NCBI GenBank assembly: GCA_002163085.1
Contig: MAAJ01000011.1
Coordinates: 148,280-212,279, forward strand
Reading direction: 5' to 3'
Source of the DNA: Methylophaga sp. 42_25_T18
Lineage (GTDB): Bacteria; Pseudomonadota; Gammaproteobacteria; Nitrosococcales; Methylophagaceae
DNA: 64,000 bases
Shown: positions 37,658 through 47,026 of the stretch, one piece after another
Numbering within the stretch: position 1 is the first letter of the stretch
How the letters are laid out: each line of letters opens with the position of its first letter
Notes under the pieces: generated by a model
The model's database searches: none
Seen by the model: only the letters and a program-made list of their open reading frames with translations
What the model was told of the DNA's origin: nothing
Translations under genes and position numbers: made by a program

Positions 37658-38470
37658 ATGGATGACGCTCAATTAAAAGAATATTTTAAATCTACCTTTA
37701 ATGCTGTTGCAGATGGGTATGACGGAACGCCAACACGTTTTTTCCCTGCATGTGCGGCACACGCAGTTTCTTTATTAGACCTTCAAGGTGATGAACATAT
37801 ACTCGATGTGGCCACAGGTACTGGGTGGGTAGCAATAGAAGCGGCCAAACAACTGCCAAGCGGACATGTTACTGGCATTGATCTATCTGATGCCATGTTA
37901 GTCCAAGCAGCACGTAAAACTGCTGAAGAAAATGCCAGCAACATCACCTTAACCGAGATGGATATGACAAATCTTGGTTTTCCAGCCGATCATTTTGATG
38001 CCGCTGTCAGTGCGTTTAGTATTTTCTTTGTTGAAGACATGGATGCACAGTTAAAGCATATTGCGAGTAAAGTTAAAGATGGTGGAAAAATTATTACCAG
38101 CACATTTTTTGATACTGCATTTTCACCACTCGTCACTTTATTCCTAGATCGTCTAGAAACTTATGGTATCGAAATACCAAGTCTAGCTTGGAAACGAGTG
38201 GCTACAACAGGACAATGTGTAGCACTGTTTGATAATGCAGGTCTAAAAGACGTGAGTTGTCAGCAGGTTGTTCATGGTTACCATTTCCGTGATGCTGCTG
38301 ATTGGTGGTATATGATTTGGAATGCAGGTTTCAGAGCACTGGTTAGCCAACTTTCTGCTGATGATCTTATTAAGTTCAAACAAGAACATTTGGCAGAAGT
38401 AAATGAACTAGCAACTGACAAAGGTGTTTGGCTGGAGTTGAACATACTCTATACTTTAGGTAAAAAATAA
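37658..38470 (+). CDS. Class I SAM-dependent methyltransferase
   Basis: 270 residues. SAM-binding motif I ILDVATGTGWVAIEAAK, then TGIDLSDAMLVQAARK (motif II area) and FDAAVSAFSIFFVEDMD. Resembles UbiE/COQ5-like small-molecule methyltransferases, but the substrate is not known. Neighbouring genes give no clear pathway. Confidence 0.88.
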   Translation: MDDAQLKEYFKSTFNAVADGYDGTPTRFFPACAAHAVSLLDLQGDEHILDVATGTGWVAIEAAKQLPSGHVTGIDLSDAMLVQAARKTAEENASNITLTEMDMTNLGFPADHFDAAVSAFSIFFVEDMDAQLKHIASKVKDGGKIITSTFFDTAFSPLVTLFLDRLETYGIEIPSLAWKRVATTGQCVALFDNAGLKDVSCQQVVHGYHFRDAADWWYMIWNAGFRALVSQLSADDLIKFKQEHLAEVNELATDKGVWLELNILYTLGKK

Positions 38471-38558
38471 ACCTTGTTGATCGCTCTGCTGTAACGCGAC
38501 TGCGTCCATAGTAGAATAGACAGCTTCTTACCAAAAATGAAAGACAAACATCCATATT

Positions 38559-38792
38559 ATGAGTGAACAACAAAACAATCCGCTACATGGTTTCACTTTA
38601 GAGCAGATCATCAACAAATTGGTTGAGCACTATGGCTGGGAGCAACTTGGTCAACGAGTTAAAATCAACTGTTTCACGCTTGACCCATCGGTTAAATCTA
38701 GCCTCAAGTTTTTACGCAAAACACCCTGGGCAAGAAAGAAAGTCGAAGATTTATTTGTTTTGACGACAAAAAACAATAAATATACCCCGTAA
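38559..38792 (+). CDS. VF530 family DNA-binding protein
   Basis: 77 residues. [28 protein letters not shown] and [31 protein letters not shown] match the small VF530/DUF2132 family, named from a Vibrio fischeri protein. Annotated as DNA-binding from structure; cellular role unclear. Confidence 0.9.
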   Translation: MSEQQNNPLHGFTLEQIINKLVEHYGWEQLGQRVKINCFTLDPSVKSSLKFLRKTPWARKKVEDLFVLTTKNNKYTP

Positions 38793-38818
38793 ATACTATC
38801 AGCCTATAAACCATTTTC

Positions 38819-39622
38819 ATGATTAGAAATCACGATAAAAATATTAGTATCCTTGGCAGTGGTTGGCTCGGCCATCCCTTGGCACAACACCTTTCTACTA
38901 CCGAATTTAATATCAAAATATCCACTCGTTCTGTTCACCGCTTGGTTGAACTTGAGTCAAAAAATATCCTGCCGTTTATTATTGATATTGATCAACTTAC
39001 TGACACGATTAAGTCATTTCTTGATGCTCCTATCTTAATCATCAATATCACTTCAAAAAACAGTGATGGCTTTATCAAGTTGATCGCAGAAATAGAACAA
39101 TCTTCCGTAAAGAAAGTCATCTTTATTAGCTCTACTTCGGTCTACCAGAATACCAACAGCAACGTTTCAGAAGCAGATGGTGCTGAGTCAGCTACAAGTG
39201 CCCTCTTTCACATTGAAAACCTGTTTAGAGACAACACGCACTTTCAAACAACGATAGTTCGCCTTGCAGGGCTAATAGGCTATGAGCGTCATCCTGGTCG
39301 CTTCTTTAAAAATGGTAAAAAAATTCCTCAGCCAGATGCGCCAGTTAACTTGATTCATCGAGATGACTGCATCGGTATCATAGAAACAATTATTCAACAA
39401 CAAGCCTGGGGGGAAACCTTTAATGCTTGCGCTGATAGCCACCCAACTAAACGTGAATTTTATACCTATGCAAGACAGCTTTTAGGCTTAGCTTTACCTG
39501 AATTTTTAGATGTCGAAGAGCAGCAGTATAAAATCATCAATAATATGAAAGTAAAACAAATATTAAAGTATTCATTTTTACACCCCGAATTAATGAAAAT
39601 AGACTTCGAAGGTTACAAGTAA
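38819..39622 (+). CDS. NAD(P)-dependent epimerase-like SDR protein (YeeZ-like)
   Basis: 267 residues. Rossmann motif ILGSGWLGHPLAQHL, strand ending KKVIFISSTSVYQN with the SDR Ser/Tyr region, then RLAGLIGYERHPGRFF and NLIHRDDCIGIIE. The set matches the YeeZ group of extended SDR proteins; substrate unknown. Four bp before the ychJ-like gene. Confidence 0.87.
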   Translation: MIRNHDKNISILGSGWLGHPLAQHLSTTEFNIKISTRSVHRLVELESKNILPFIIDIDQLTDTIKSFLDAPILIINITSKNSDGFIKLIAEIEQSSVKKVIFISSTSVYQNTNSNVSEADGAESATSALFHIENLFRDNTHFQTTIVRLAGLIGYERHPGRFFKNGKKIPQPDAPVNLIHRDDCIGIIETIIQQQAWGETFNACADSHPTKREFYTYARQLLGLALPEFLDVEEQQYKIINNMKVKQILKYSFLHPELMKIDFEGYK

Positions 39623-39626
39623 CCTT

Positions 39627-40094
39627 ATGTCAGAAAACCCTAAGTTATGTCCTTGCATCAGTGGTTTGTCATACTCAGCATGTTGCCAGCCCTTACATGA
39701 TGGAAAATTAACAGCGAGTAGCGCTGAACAATTAATGTGTTCACGTTATAGTGCTTTTTATCTAGGTAACATTGCGTATCTAATTAGTACATTGCACCCT
39801 AACGTTCGTCAAAAAGACGATAAACAAACCTTGGCGCAAACAATTGAACAAACCCAATGGTTAGGTCTTAAAATTATTAACCATAAACCATCGGCTAAGA
39901 CCGCAACTGTAGAGTTTATTGCTTTCTACCAAGACAACCCCATCGGTCAATTGCATGAGCAATCACGGTTTATTCAAGAAGATGAGCAGTGGTATTACAC
40001 TGACGGAGATATTTTGGAACCGATTAAACTAAGCAGGAATGAAGCCTGTTTTTGTGGCAGTGGGAAAAAGTTAAAGCGTTGTCACATGCTATAA
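39627..40094 (+). CDS. ychJ: YchJ family SEC-C motif protein
   Basis: 155 residues. Cysteine motifs at both ends: CPCISGLSYSACCQPLHDG and the C-terminal SEC-C CFCGSGKKLKRCHML, which bind zinc. Middle region YAFYLGN-like (SAFYLGNIAYLISTLHP) is typical of UPF0225. Function unknown. Its stop codon is one base from the stop of the convergent yqhA gene, leaving no room for a terminator. Confidence 0.92.
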   Translation: MSENPKLCPCISGLSYSACCQPLHDGKLTASSAEQLMCSRYSAFYLGNIAYLISTLHPNVRQKDDKQTLAQTIEQTQWLGLKIINHKPSAKTATVEFIAFYQDNPIGQLHEQSRFIQEDEQWYYTDGDILEPIKLSRNEACFCGSGKKLKRCHML

Positions 40095-40095
40095 C

Positions 40096-40608
40096 TTAAT
40101 GATCTTCTACGTGGGTAAGATATAAAGTCAGGCCAATCAGAGCAATACCACCAGCAAGGGCAAGCAAGTCTAATGGAGCAAGGAACTCCATCGTAATAGC
40201 ATGCTCAAAGAAGTTCACAATTAATATCATGATGATCACGCGGCCTAGACGTGTTTTTAAATCATCCAGACTGTGAATGGCTAAAACAGAAGGGGTTTCT
40301 GAAGTTTCCGCTTGTTCAATTTTGCTAATAAATAACTCATACAAACCCAAGGAAAATATAAGCAAGACCGTTGCTAATAAATAGCCATCAATAATTTCGA
40401 CAACATGCGTCACTGTTTCTGCTCGAAAATCTTTGCGAGCTTCGCCAACCAAGTCGGCCGACATGTAGTCACCTAAGTGAGTAACAAGGAAGAATGCATC
40501 CACTGAAGCCATGAAAAACATAGCAAAGGCAGTAACTAAACTTGCAATAACCGCAATAATTACGACAAAACGACTATTCCATAGCGCATTTTCAAACATT
40601 CGTTCCAT
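40096..40608 (-). CDS. YqhA family (UPF0114) membrane protein
   Basis: 170 residues with about four TM segments. ENALWNSRFVVIIAVIASLVTAF, VVEIIDGYLLATVLLIFSLGLYELFIS and LGRVIIMILIVNFFEHAI fit the UPF0114/YqhA family. Role unknown. Same strand as panD, 25 bp downstream of it. Confidence 0.9.
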   Translation of the reverse strand: MERMFENALWNSRFVVIIAVIASLVTAFAMFFMASVDAFFLVTHLGDYMSADLVGEARKDFRAETVTHVVEIIDGYLLATVLLIFSLGLYELFISKIEQAETSETPSVLAIHSLDDLKTRLGRVIIMILIVNFFEHAITMEFLAPLDLLALAGGIALIGLTLYLTHVEDH

Positions 40609-40633
40609 AGTGTTTCTCGATTAAAACTCAGGT

Positions 40634-41014
40634 TTAGGCTGCTTGCACAGGAATAGAGTTACCCATACGAATAATGTCGTTATTTTCATCTAAATAGACT
40701 AGCGTAGGTTTGAACTTTGCCACTTCTTTTTCATCCATACTCGTGTAGGCACAAATGATTATGCGATCTCCAGGCGAAGCTTTATGTGCCGCTGCACCAT
40801 TGACTGAGATAATGTTTGAACCATCTTCAGCTCGGATTGCATAGGTGGTGAAGCGTTCACCATTGGCAATATTATAGATTTGAATTTGTTCGTACTCGTG
40901 AATACCTGCGGCTTCAAGCAATTTGCCATCAATCGCACACGAACCTTCATATTCCAGTTCAGAGTGAGTCACACAGGCACGATGTAGTTTTGTTTTTAAT
41001 AAAGTCAGTTGCAT
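40634..41014 (-). CDS. panD: Aspartate 1-decarboxylase (pyruvoyl enzyme)
   Basis: 126 residues. Self-cleavage site Gly24-Ser25 in [11 protein letters not shown] generates the pyruvoyl group. Further: [16 protein letters not shown] and [14 protein letters not shown]. Makes beta-alanine for PanC, encoded 52 bp upstream on the same strand. Confidence 0.97.
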   Translation of the reverse strand: MQLTLLKTKLHRACVTHSELEYEGSCAIDGKLLEAAGIHEYEQIQIYNIANGERFTTYAIRAEDGSNIISVNGAAAHKASPGDRIIICAYTSMDEKEVAKFKPTLVYLDENNDIIRMGNSIPVQAA

Positions 41015-41066
41015 ATCCGACGATCAGTAAAGTAGCTAATGCGATATTATCGCTTTTTAGCCTTCA

Positions 41067-41918
41067 TCAAGCAAGATTGCAGGCGATATTATCAATCAAT
41101 CGTGCCTTTCCTAGATAAGCAGCAACCAAAATTCTAAGATCAGTATCTTCAGTATTAACAAGATCTAAATTCCCTGCTCGTCTAATTTCTACATAGTCTG
41201 GGCTAAAACCGGCTAACTTAAGTTTTTCAACTGCTTGTTGCTGCAAACGTTTAAAATCCTGCTCTCCTTGTTCAAGCTGGTTTTTTAGCTCCATCAAGGT
41301 TTGATACAAAACAGAAGCCTTTTTACGTTCAGAATCAGTCAAGTACTGGTTACGTGAACTCATTGCTAGGCCTGACTCATCTCGAAATGTCTCAGAACCT
41401 ATTACTTCAATAGGTAAATTTAAATCTAAGACCAGCTTTTTAATTAATAACAATTGTTGGTAATCTTTTTCTCCAAATATAGCGATATCAGCTTGCACCA
41501 TATTGAAAAACTTACTCACTACGGTCGCCACGCCATCAAAGTGACCTGGTCGGTTCTTGCCGCAAAGTTTGTCATCCATCCCTGGTACGACGACGGTACT
41601 ATGCGCTTCCATGCCCTGCGGATACATCACGTCTATATTGGGAGTAAAAACCAGATCAGTAGCCACTGACATCAGTTGCTTAATATCGGCATCCATCGTT
41701 CTTGGGTAAGCGGATAAATCTGCTTGGTCATCAAACTGTAAGGGATTAACAAAAATACTTACAATAACTTTATCTGCCAGTTCCTGTGCTTTTTGTACTA
41801 GCGATAAATGACCCTGATGCAAATTTCCCATAGTAGGTACAAAAGCAATAATTTTATTTTGATCTCGCCATGCCTTTACCTGCGCCCTTAACGCATTTAC
41901 TGTTTCAACGCGTTGCAT
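41067..41918 (-). CDS. panC: Pantothenate synthetase
   Basis: 283 residues. PTMGNLHQGHLSLV carries the nucleotidylyl-transferase HxGH motif, then SIFVNPLQF, GKNRPGHFDGVATVVSKFFN and DESGLAMSSRNQYL. Condenses pantoate with beta-alanine. Its ATG overlaps the panB stop by one base (TAATG). Confidence 0.97.
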   Translation of the reverse strand: MQRVETVNALRAQVKAWRDQNKIIAFVPTMGNLHQGHLSLVQKAQELADKVIVSIFVNPLQFDDQADLSAYPRTMDADIKQLMSVATDLVFTPNIDVMYPQGMEAHSTVVVPGMDDKLCGKNRPGHFDGVATVVSKFFNMVQADIAIFGEKDYQQLLLIKKLVLDLNLPIEVIGSETFRDESGLAMSSRNQYLTDSERKKASVLYQTLMELKNQLEQGEQDFKRLQQQAVEKLKLAGFSPDYVEIRRAGNLDLVNTEDTDLRILVAAYLGKARLIDNIACNLA

Positions 41919-42712
41919 TAGTACTGTTGTTCAGCTGAGGGAAATGCACCTGATTTCACGTCTTGTACATAATTAGCAATTGCGGCAGGGATCGCACCGG
42001 CATCAGCTAAAAAGTCATGACTAAACCGAGGACGTTTTCCCGGTGTGATGCCTAACATGTCATACAAGACTAATACTTGGCCATCACAGTCATTACCTGC
42101 GCCAATGCCTATTACTGGGATATCTACTGCCTTTGTTACTCGTGCACCTAGGTCAGCGGGCACACATTCAAGCACTAATATATCTGCCCCTGCATCTTGT
42201 AATATTTTTGCATCATTAATTAACTGCTGGGCATGTTCATCATCACGCCCTTGTACTCGGTAACCGCCAAGGCGATGCACTGATTGAGGGAGTAGTCCTA
42301 GATGGGCACATACAGGAATACCACGTTCAACTAGTTGTTTAACGGTATCAACGACAATGGCGCCACCTTCAAGTTTGACCATTTGAGCGCCACCCTCAGC
42401 CATCAAACGAGCGGCATTCATAATGGCTTGATCTGGGTTGGCATAACTCATAAACGGCATATCGGCGATAACAAATGCTTTTTCGCTACCTCGTACAACA
42501 TTACGAGTGTGATAGACCATATCTTCGACGCTCACTGGCAAGGTGCTTTCTTGACCTTGAATAACCATGCCCAGCGAATCACCCACTAAAATAATATCGA
42601 TACCAGCTTGTTCAAGTACATGACTAAAACTCGCATCATAGGCCGTTAATACAGCAATTTTATTTTGCTCTGCTTTCATTTTTCGCAGGCTGGTTAAATT
42701 TATGCGACTCAT
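41918..42712 (-). CDS. panB: 3-methyl-2-oxobutanoate hydroxymethyltransferase
   Basis: 264 residues. Signatures VLTAYDASFSHVLEQAGIDIILVGDSLGM, DMPFMSY, VKLEGG and GIGAGNDCDGQVLVLYDMLG. Adds a hydroxymethyl group from methylenetetrahydrofolate in pantothenate synthesis. Overlaps panC and follows the nucleoside kinase gene by one base. Confidence 0.97.
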   Translation of the reverse strand: MSRINLTSLRKMKAEQNKIAVLTAYDASFSHVLEQAGIDIILVGDSLGMVIQGQESTLPVSVEDMVYHTRNVVRGSEKAFVIADMPFMSYANPDQAIMNAARLMAEGGAQMVKLEGGAIVVDTVKQLVERGIPVCAHLGLLPQSVHRLGGYRVQGRDDEHAQQLINDAKILQDAGADILVLECVPADLGARVTKAVDIPVIGIGAGNDCDGQVLVLYDMLGITPGKRPRFSHDFLADAGAIPAAIANYVQDVKSGAFPSAEQQY

Positions 42713-42713
42713 A

Positions 42714-43367
42714 TTAACTCCCTTTTACTGGCAGCGGGTTGTAATACTGACGACCACTTTGAATATGGCTAATTTGTTCTAACAAGTTTTGATAATCCTG
42801 CTCGCTGTTCACTAAATCAATTTGTTCTGCGTTGACAATCAATAAGGCTGAATCTTCGTAATAGTGAAAAAAGTCGGCATAGCCATCCGCCAATCGTTTC
42901 AAGTAAGCATCTTCTATACGTTGTTCATAACCTATGCCACGTTGTGATACTCGAGATTTTAAAACGGGCAGTGATGCTTGTAAATAAATCACTAAGTCTG
43001 GCGTGCGATGATCCATGGTGAGATTATCATAGACCATATTATATAAAGCCAGCTCATCATCATCGAGGGTGATCTGCGCAAACAGACGATCTTTCTCCAC
43101 CATAAAATCAGCTATCTGCATAGTTGAAAACAGATCATCTTGTTGCAAACTTTTACTCAACTTCACGCGCTGCATCAAAAAGCTCAGCTGTGTGGGGAGT
43201 GCTGACTGCTGTGGATTTAAATAAAATTTCTCTAGAAAAGGATTATTCTCTGGCTGTTCCAATAATAATGTGGCAGAAAAGCTATCAGCCAAACGTTTCA
43301 CCAAATGGGTTTTACCCACACCAATTGGTCCTTCAACTACGATATATTGATGTGGCATAGAGTTCAT
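42714..43367 (-). CDS. Deoxynucleoside kinase (dNK/dGK/dAK family)
   Basis: 217 residues. P-loop VVEGPIGVGKTHLVKRLA, FYLNPQQSALPTQLSFLMQR, and LVIYLQASLPVLKSRVSQRG with the LID-like arginines fit the deoxyadenosine/deoxyguanosine kinase family. Salvages deoxynucleosides. It sits between folK and panB with four-base and one-base junctions, so translation is probably coupled. Base specificity is not readable from the sequence. Confidence 0.88.
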   Translation of the reverse strand: MNSMPHQYIVVEGPIGVGKTHLVKRLADSFSATLLLEQPENNPFLEKFYLNPQQSALPTQLSFLMQRVKLSKSLQQDDLFSTMQIADFMVEKDRLFAQITLDDDELALYNMVYDNLTMDHRTPDLVIYLQASLPVLKSRVSQRGIGYEQRIEDAYLKRLADGYADFFHYYEDSALLIVNAEQIDLVNSEQDYQNLLEQISHIQSGRQYYNPLPVKGS

Positions 43368-43852
43368 AAACCTATCTTTTCCACTTGTTGTAGCCCATCA
43401 CGCGGACAGAGTTTAACTAACTGTTTAACCTTGCCGCATCCTGGAATTACTAACTGCTCATCGAGTTCAGCCAACGGATAAAGAACAAAAGCGCGCGTTG
43501 CTATTCCAGGATGCGGCACAGTTAACCGTTCATCATGGATAATCACGTCCCCATACACCAGTAGATCTAAATCTAATGTACGTTCGCCCCAATGACGTTT
43601 ACGAATGCGTCCATGTTGTTGTTCAATTTGTTGTAACTGGTCTAACAACAAATGAGGAGCGAGTTCCGTGTCCAATTCAATCACAGCATTAATATAATCC
43701 GGCTGATCTTGTGGCCCCATCGGCGGACTTTTATATAAGGATGAACAGGCAATAAACTCCGTCTCAAGCATTAACTGCATATCGTTCACGGCTGTTTTAA
43801 TCTGTTCGAGCGGACTTTCTAAATTACTACCTAAACCGATAAATACGCGCAT
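43364..43852 (-). CDS. folK: 6-hydroxymethyl-7,8-dihydropterin pyrophosphokinase
   Basis: 162 residues. IGLGSNLESP at the start and the HPPK signature RKRHWGERTLDLDLLVYGD, followed by VPHPGIATRAFVLYPLAEL. Folate synthesis step before dihydropteroate synthase. ATG overlaps the pcnB stop (TAATG). Confidence 0.97.
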   Translation of the reverse strand: MRVFIGLGSNLESPLEQIKTAVNDMQLMLETEFIACSSLYKSPPMGPQDQPDYINAVIELDTELAPHLLLDQLQQIEQQHGRIRKRHWGERTLDLDLLVYGDVIIHDERLTVPHPGIATRAFVLYPLAELDEQLVIPGCGKVKQLVKLCPRDGLQQVEKIGL

Positions 43853-45222
43853 TAATCACTCTTTACTACAGGTTTTCTACGACGGCGACGGCGAGGACGT
43901 TTCTTAGCTCCACCCGCTGACGCAGGTAAAGCATTAATCATCTTTTGCTGTTCTGCTTCATCTTGTTCTTGGAATAAAGTCCACCACTCAGACAGTTCTT
44001 CCAATGCTTCTCCCGATTCATTACGCAATAGTAGGAAATCGTAACCCGCTCTAAATTTTGGATGTGCTAACGACCGAAATGCACGTTTGCCCAGTCGCTG
44101 AGTTAAGCGTATTTGTAATACCCAGATGTCTCGTGTCACTAAGGTATAACGTTTAGGTATGGCGACACGTTGAACTTGTTCAGCGATCACTTCTGACGCC
44201 GCACGTTGTAATGCAGGGATAGCAGGAATGTTGTTGGCCATATAATCTTGCCAACGTTGTCTTACCGGCTCCCATAATAATGCTGCAAACAAAAAGGCCG
44301 GAGTCACCGGCTTATTATCATCAATACGTTTATCGGTATTTTCTAGCGCTTTGGTTAATAAAACCCGTGGATAACCATCCTGTTCTTCGTGCAATAACGC
44401 GTCTGTCTGCGGGAATAAATGCTCAAATACACCATAGTGGTTCAATAGTTCATTGGTAACTGCAGCATTGCCACTTAAATATAATTTTAACGTCTCATCA
44501 AATAAGCGTGCGGGTGGAATATCCTTTAATAATCCTGCTAACGTAGGTATCCACGCCTCGGTGTCATCATCCATTACGAGGCCGAGTTTACCCACAAACC
44601 GAATGGCCCTGAGGATACGCACAGGATCTTCACGGTAGCGTGTTTCTACATTACCAATTAATCGGATTTTTCCCGCCTGTAGATCGGCAAGTCCATCGGT
44701 GTAATCAACAATCGAAAAGTCTTGAATATTGTAATACAGGGCGTTAATAGTGAAATCACGTCGCCAAGCATCTTGTTCTAAGGTGCCGTAGACATTGTCT
44801 CGTACAATGCGCCCTTGGTCATCAACATGCTGCTCCGCTTCAGGCGGAGCTCTAAAGGTCGCAACTTCAATCACTTCACGACCAAAGCGGACATGAACTA
44901 GTTTAAATCGTCGGCCAATCAAACGACTACGTTTAAATACCTTATGTACCTGCTCTGGTGAAGCATTGGTTGCCACATCAAAGTCTTTAGGTTCATGGCC
45001 CAGCAATAAATCTCGTACACAGCCACCCACTAAATAAGCGTCATAGCCCGCCTCTTTCAAGCCATACAATACTTTCAACGCGGCAGAACTAATCTGAGAG
45101 CGAGAAATTGTGTGGTCAGGTCGAGGAATGATTAATGGATCACGCTGCGGTGGCGAGGCTTTACCATTTTTCTTCGTTTTATTCTTTCTTAGTTTAGAAA
45201 AGATTTTATTTAGCGATAACAT
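43852..45222 (-). CDS. pcnB: Poly(A) polymerase I
   Basis: 456 residues from the ATG at 45222, chosen because its N-terminus (MLSLNKIFSKLRKNK) fits the E. coli PcnB start; an ATG at 45270 would add 16 residues and neither has a clear ribosome site. Nucleotidyltransferase motif YLVGGCVRDLLLGHEPKDFDVAT with catalytic aspartates, RRFKLVHVRFG, RRDFTINALYYN, and a basic C-terminal tail (KKRPRRRRRRKP). Adds 3' poly(A) to RNA. First gene of the folK-dNK-panB-panC-panD run. Confidence 0.95.
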   Translation of the reverse strand: MLSLNKIFSKLRKNKTKKNGKASPPQRDPLIIPRPDHTISRSQISSAALKVLYGLKEAGYDAYLVGGCVRDLLLGHEPKDFDVATNASPEQVHKVFKRSRLIGRRFKLVHVRFGREVIEVATFRAPPEAEQHVDDQGRIVRDNVYGTLEQDAWRRDFTINALYYNIQDFSIVDYTDGLADLQAGKIRLIGNVETRYREDPVRILRAIRFVGKLGLVMDDDTEAWIPTLAGLLKDIPPARLFDETLKLYLSGNAAVTNELLNHYGVFEHLFPQTDALLHEEQDGYPRVLLTKALENTDKRIDDNKPVTPAFLFAALLWEPVRQRWQDYMANNIPAIPALQRAASEVIAEQVQRVAIPKRYTLVTRDIWVLQIRLTQRLGKRAFRSLAHPKFRAGYDFLLLRNESGEALEELSEWWTLFQEQDEAEQQKMINALPASAGGAKKRPRRRRRRKPVVKSD

Positions 45223-45307
45223 AAGTCGAGAATAATACCATGCTTCTTCGTATAAAGAGCCATCCAACATCGTGGAAATAGACTAGGGTCTGTTGCTCAG
45301 ACATTAA

Positions 45308-45880
45308 TTATTTCATCGCCAACTGTACGGGTTTAAAAGATTGTCGATGAATGATAGTCGGTCCCAACGCCATTAACGCTTGTTGATGAAATTTCGTTGG
45401 ATACCCCTTATGTTTAGCAAAACCATAGCCCGGATGAATTTCGTCCATTATCAACATTTCTCTATCACGCGCTACTTTCGCCAAAATAGAGGCTGCGGCA
45501 ATAGCAGGTTCAGATTGATCACCTTTAATAATCGTGGTGACCGGACAGGCTAAGTGTGGTGCCTGATTACCATCAACCAGCGCATGTGTTGGGCTGATAG
45601 CTAAGCCCTCTACGGCTCGCTTCATTGCAAGCAACGTTGCTTGCAGAATATTCAGCTGATCGATCTCCTCCGGTTCAGCTCGTCCTAAGGACCAGGCAAG
45701 TGCATGTTCCTTAATAATACCCTCTAGTTTCTCGCGACGTTTCTCCGACAACTTCTTTGAATCATCTAACCCTTCAATAGGATTATTGTCATCCAGTATC
45801 ACTGCAGCAGTGACCACTGGCCCGGCTAAGGGTCCTCGTCCTACTTCATCTACACCGGCTATAAATATTTGTATTGTCAT
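45308..45880 (-). CDS. rnhB: Ribonuclease HII
   Basis: 190 residues. [22 protein letters not shown] with the first acidic residues, [22 protein letters not shown] and [13 protein letters not shown]. Removes RNA from RNA-DNA hybrids and single ribonucleotides. Six bp after lpxB, a common pairing. Confidence 0.97.
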   Translation of the reverse strand: MTIQIFIAGVDEVGRGPLAGPVVTAAVILDDNNPIEGLDDSKKLSEKRREKLEGIIKEHALAWSLGRAEPEEIDQLNILQATLLAMKRAVEGLAISPTHALVDGNQAPHLACPVTTIIKGDQSEPAIAAASILAKVARDREMLIMDEIHPGYGFAKHKGYPTKFHQQALMALGPTIIHRQSFKPVQLAMK

Positions 45881-45886
45881 GATCGA

Positions 45887-47026
45887 TTAATCCAGCATGT
45901 TTATTATTTGTTGAGCGGCATTATGTGCACCACCTGAAGGACCTAGTGCTGCTAGTACTTGTTGTCGAATTTTTTCTGCTTGATGTTTACTACCCTGTCG
46001 AATCATCAAGTTTGAGATTTCCTGTTCTAACCGTTCCACCGTGACATCATCTTGCAGTAATTCCTGAATCAGCGGTTTTCCAGAAACGATATTACATAAA
46101 CCCACATAAGGAATTTTTACTAGTCGACTTAATATGCGGTAAGTCATCGGCGCGACTCGATAAACAAGCAAATGGGGTACACCTAATAAAGCAATCTCTA
46201 AAGTCACTGTGCCGGAAGCAGCTACGATGACATCACAACTCTTCGTAAAGTCATAAAAGTCACCATCGACGATTTTTATTGGCATTTTTGTACGCTTTAA
46301 TATTTTCTTTAGTATCGATATATCAAGGCCAGGAGCTAATGGCAAAGCGATGCTGACATCAAAGTGTCGCTGATGAATTTTTTCTGCAGCATCAATCATT
46401 ATTGGTAGTAAGTTTTCCACTTCACTACGTCGACTCCCGGGAAACAACCCAATCACACGGTGTTCCGGATCTAAACCAAATTTCCCCTTTGCTTTTACCG
46501 TATTCAGCTCTGTTTTTACAGCATCGACAAGTGGGTGCCCAACACATGAGACCGCTACGCCCGCCTTTTCATAAATAGGCACTTCAAAAGGAAACAATAC
46601 CGCCATATGATCAACATAGCGTTTTATCTTTTTTACTCGACCAGCACGCCAAGCCCAAACTTTAGGGCTAATGTAGTACATAACTGGAATATGCATTTCT
46701 TTAGCGACTTTAGCTAACTTTAAATTAAAACCGGGGTAGTCAACCAAAACCAATAAATCTGGCCGGTCATTTTCTAGCTCAGTCACCAGTTGATTAAATA
46801 TCTTTTTAATCTGACGATAACGTTTTAATACTTCGACTAAGCCCATCACCGCCAATTCGGAGAAATCGACCTTAATATCAGCACCCGCTGCTCGCATGCT
46901 GTCACCACCAATGCCTGACACTTGAATATCAGGTGCCATTTTTTTTAGCTCAGCGAGCATTCGGCCCGCATGTGCATCTCCAGATGCTTCACCCGCTATG
47001 ACAACAATTTTGTTGGTCTGGCTCAA
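45887..47026 (-). CDS. lpxB: Lipid-A-disaccharide synthase
   Basis: 379 residues. GT19 family: VIAGEASGDAHAGRMLAEL, YYISPKVWAWRAGRVKKIKR, GLFPGSRRSEVENLLP, and AASGTVTLEIALLGVPHLLVYR. Joins UDP-diacylglucosamine and lipid X at the inner membrane. Overlaps the upstream ribBX-like gene by four bases; lpxA, fabZ and lpxD, its usual neighbours, are absent. Confidence 0.97.
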   Translation of the reverse strand: MSQTNKIVVIAGEASGDAHAGRMLAELKKMAPDIQVSGIGGDSMRAAGADIKVDFSELAVMGLVEVLKRYRQIKKIFNQLVTELENDRPDLLVLVDYPGFNLKLAKVAKEMHIPVMYYISPKVWAWRAGRVKKIKRYVDHMAVLFPFEVPIYEKAGVAVSCVGHPLVDAVKTELNTVKAKGKFGLDPEHRVIGLFPGSRRSEVENLLPIMIDAAEKIHQRHFDVSIALPLAPGLDISILKKILKRTKMPIKIVDGDFYDFTKSCDVIVAASGTVTLEIALLGVPHLLVYRVAPMTYRILSRLVKIPYVGLCNIVSGKPLIQELLQDDVTVERLEQEISNLMIRQGSKHQAEKIRQQVLAALGPSGGAHNAAQQIINMLD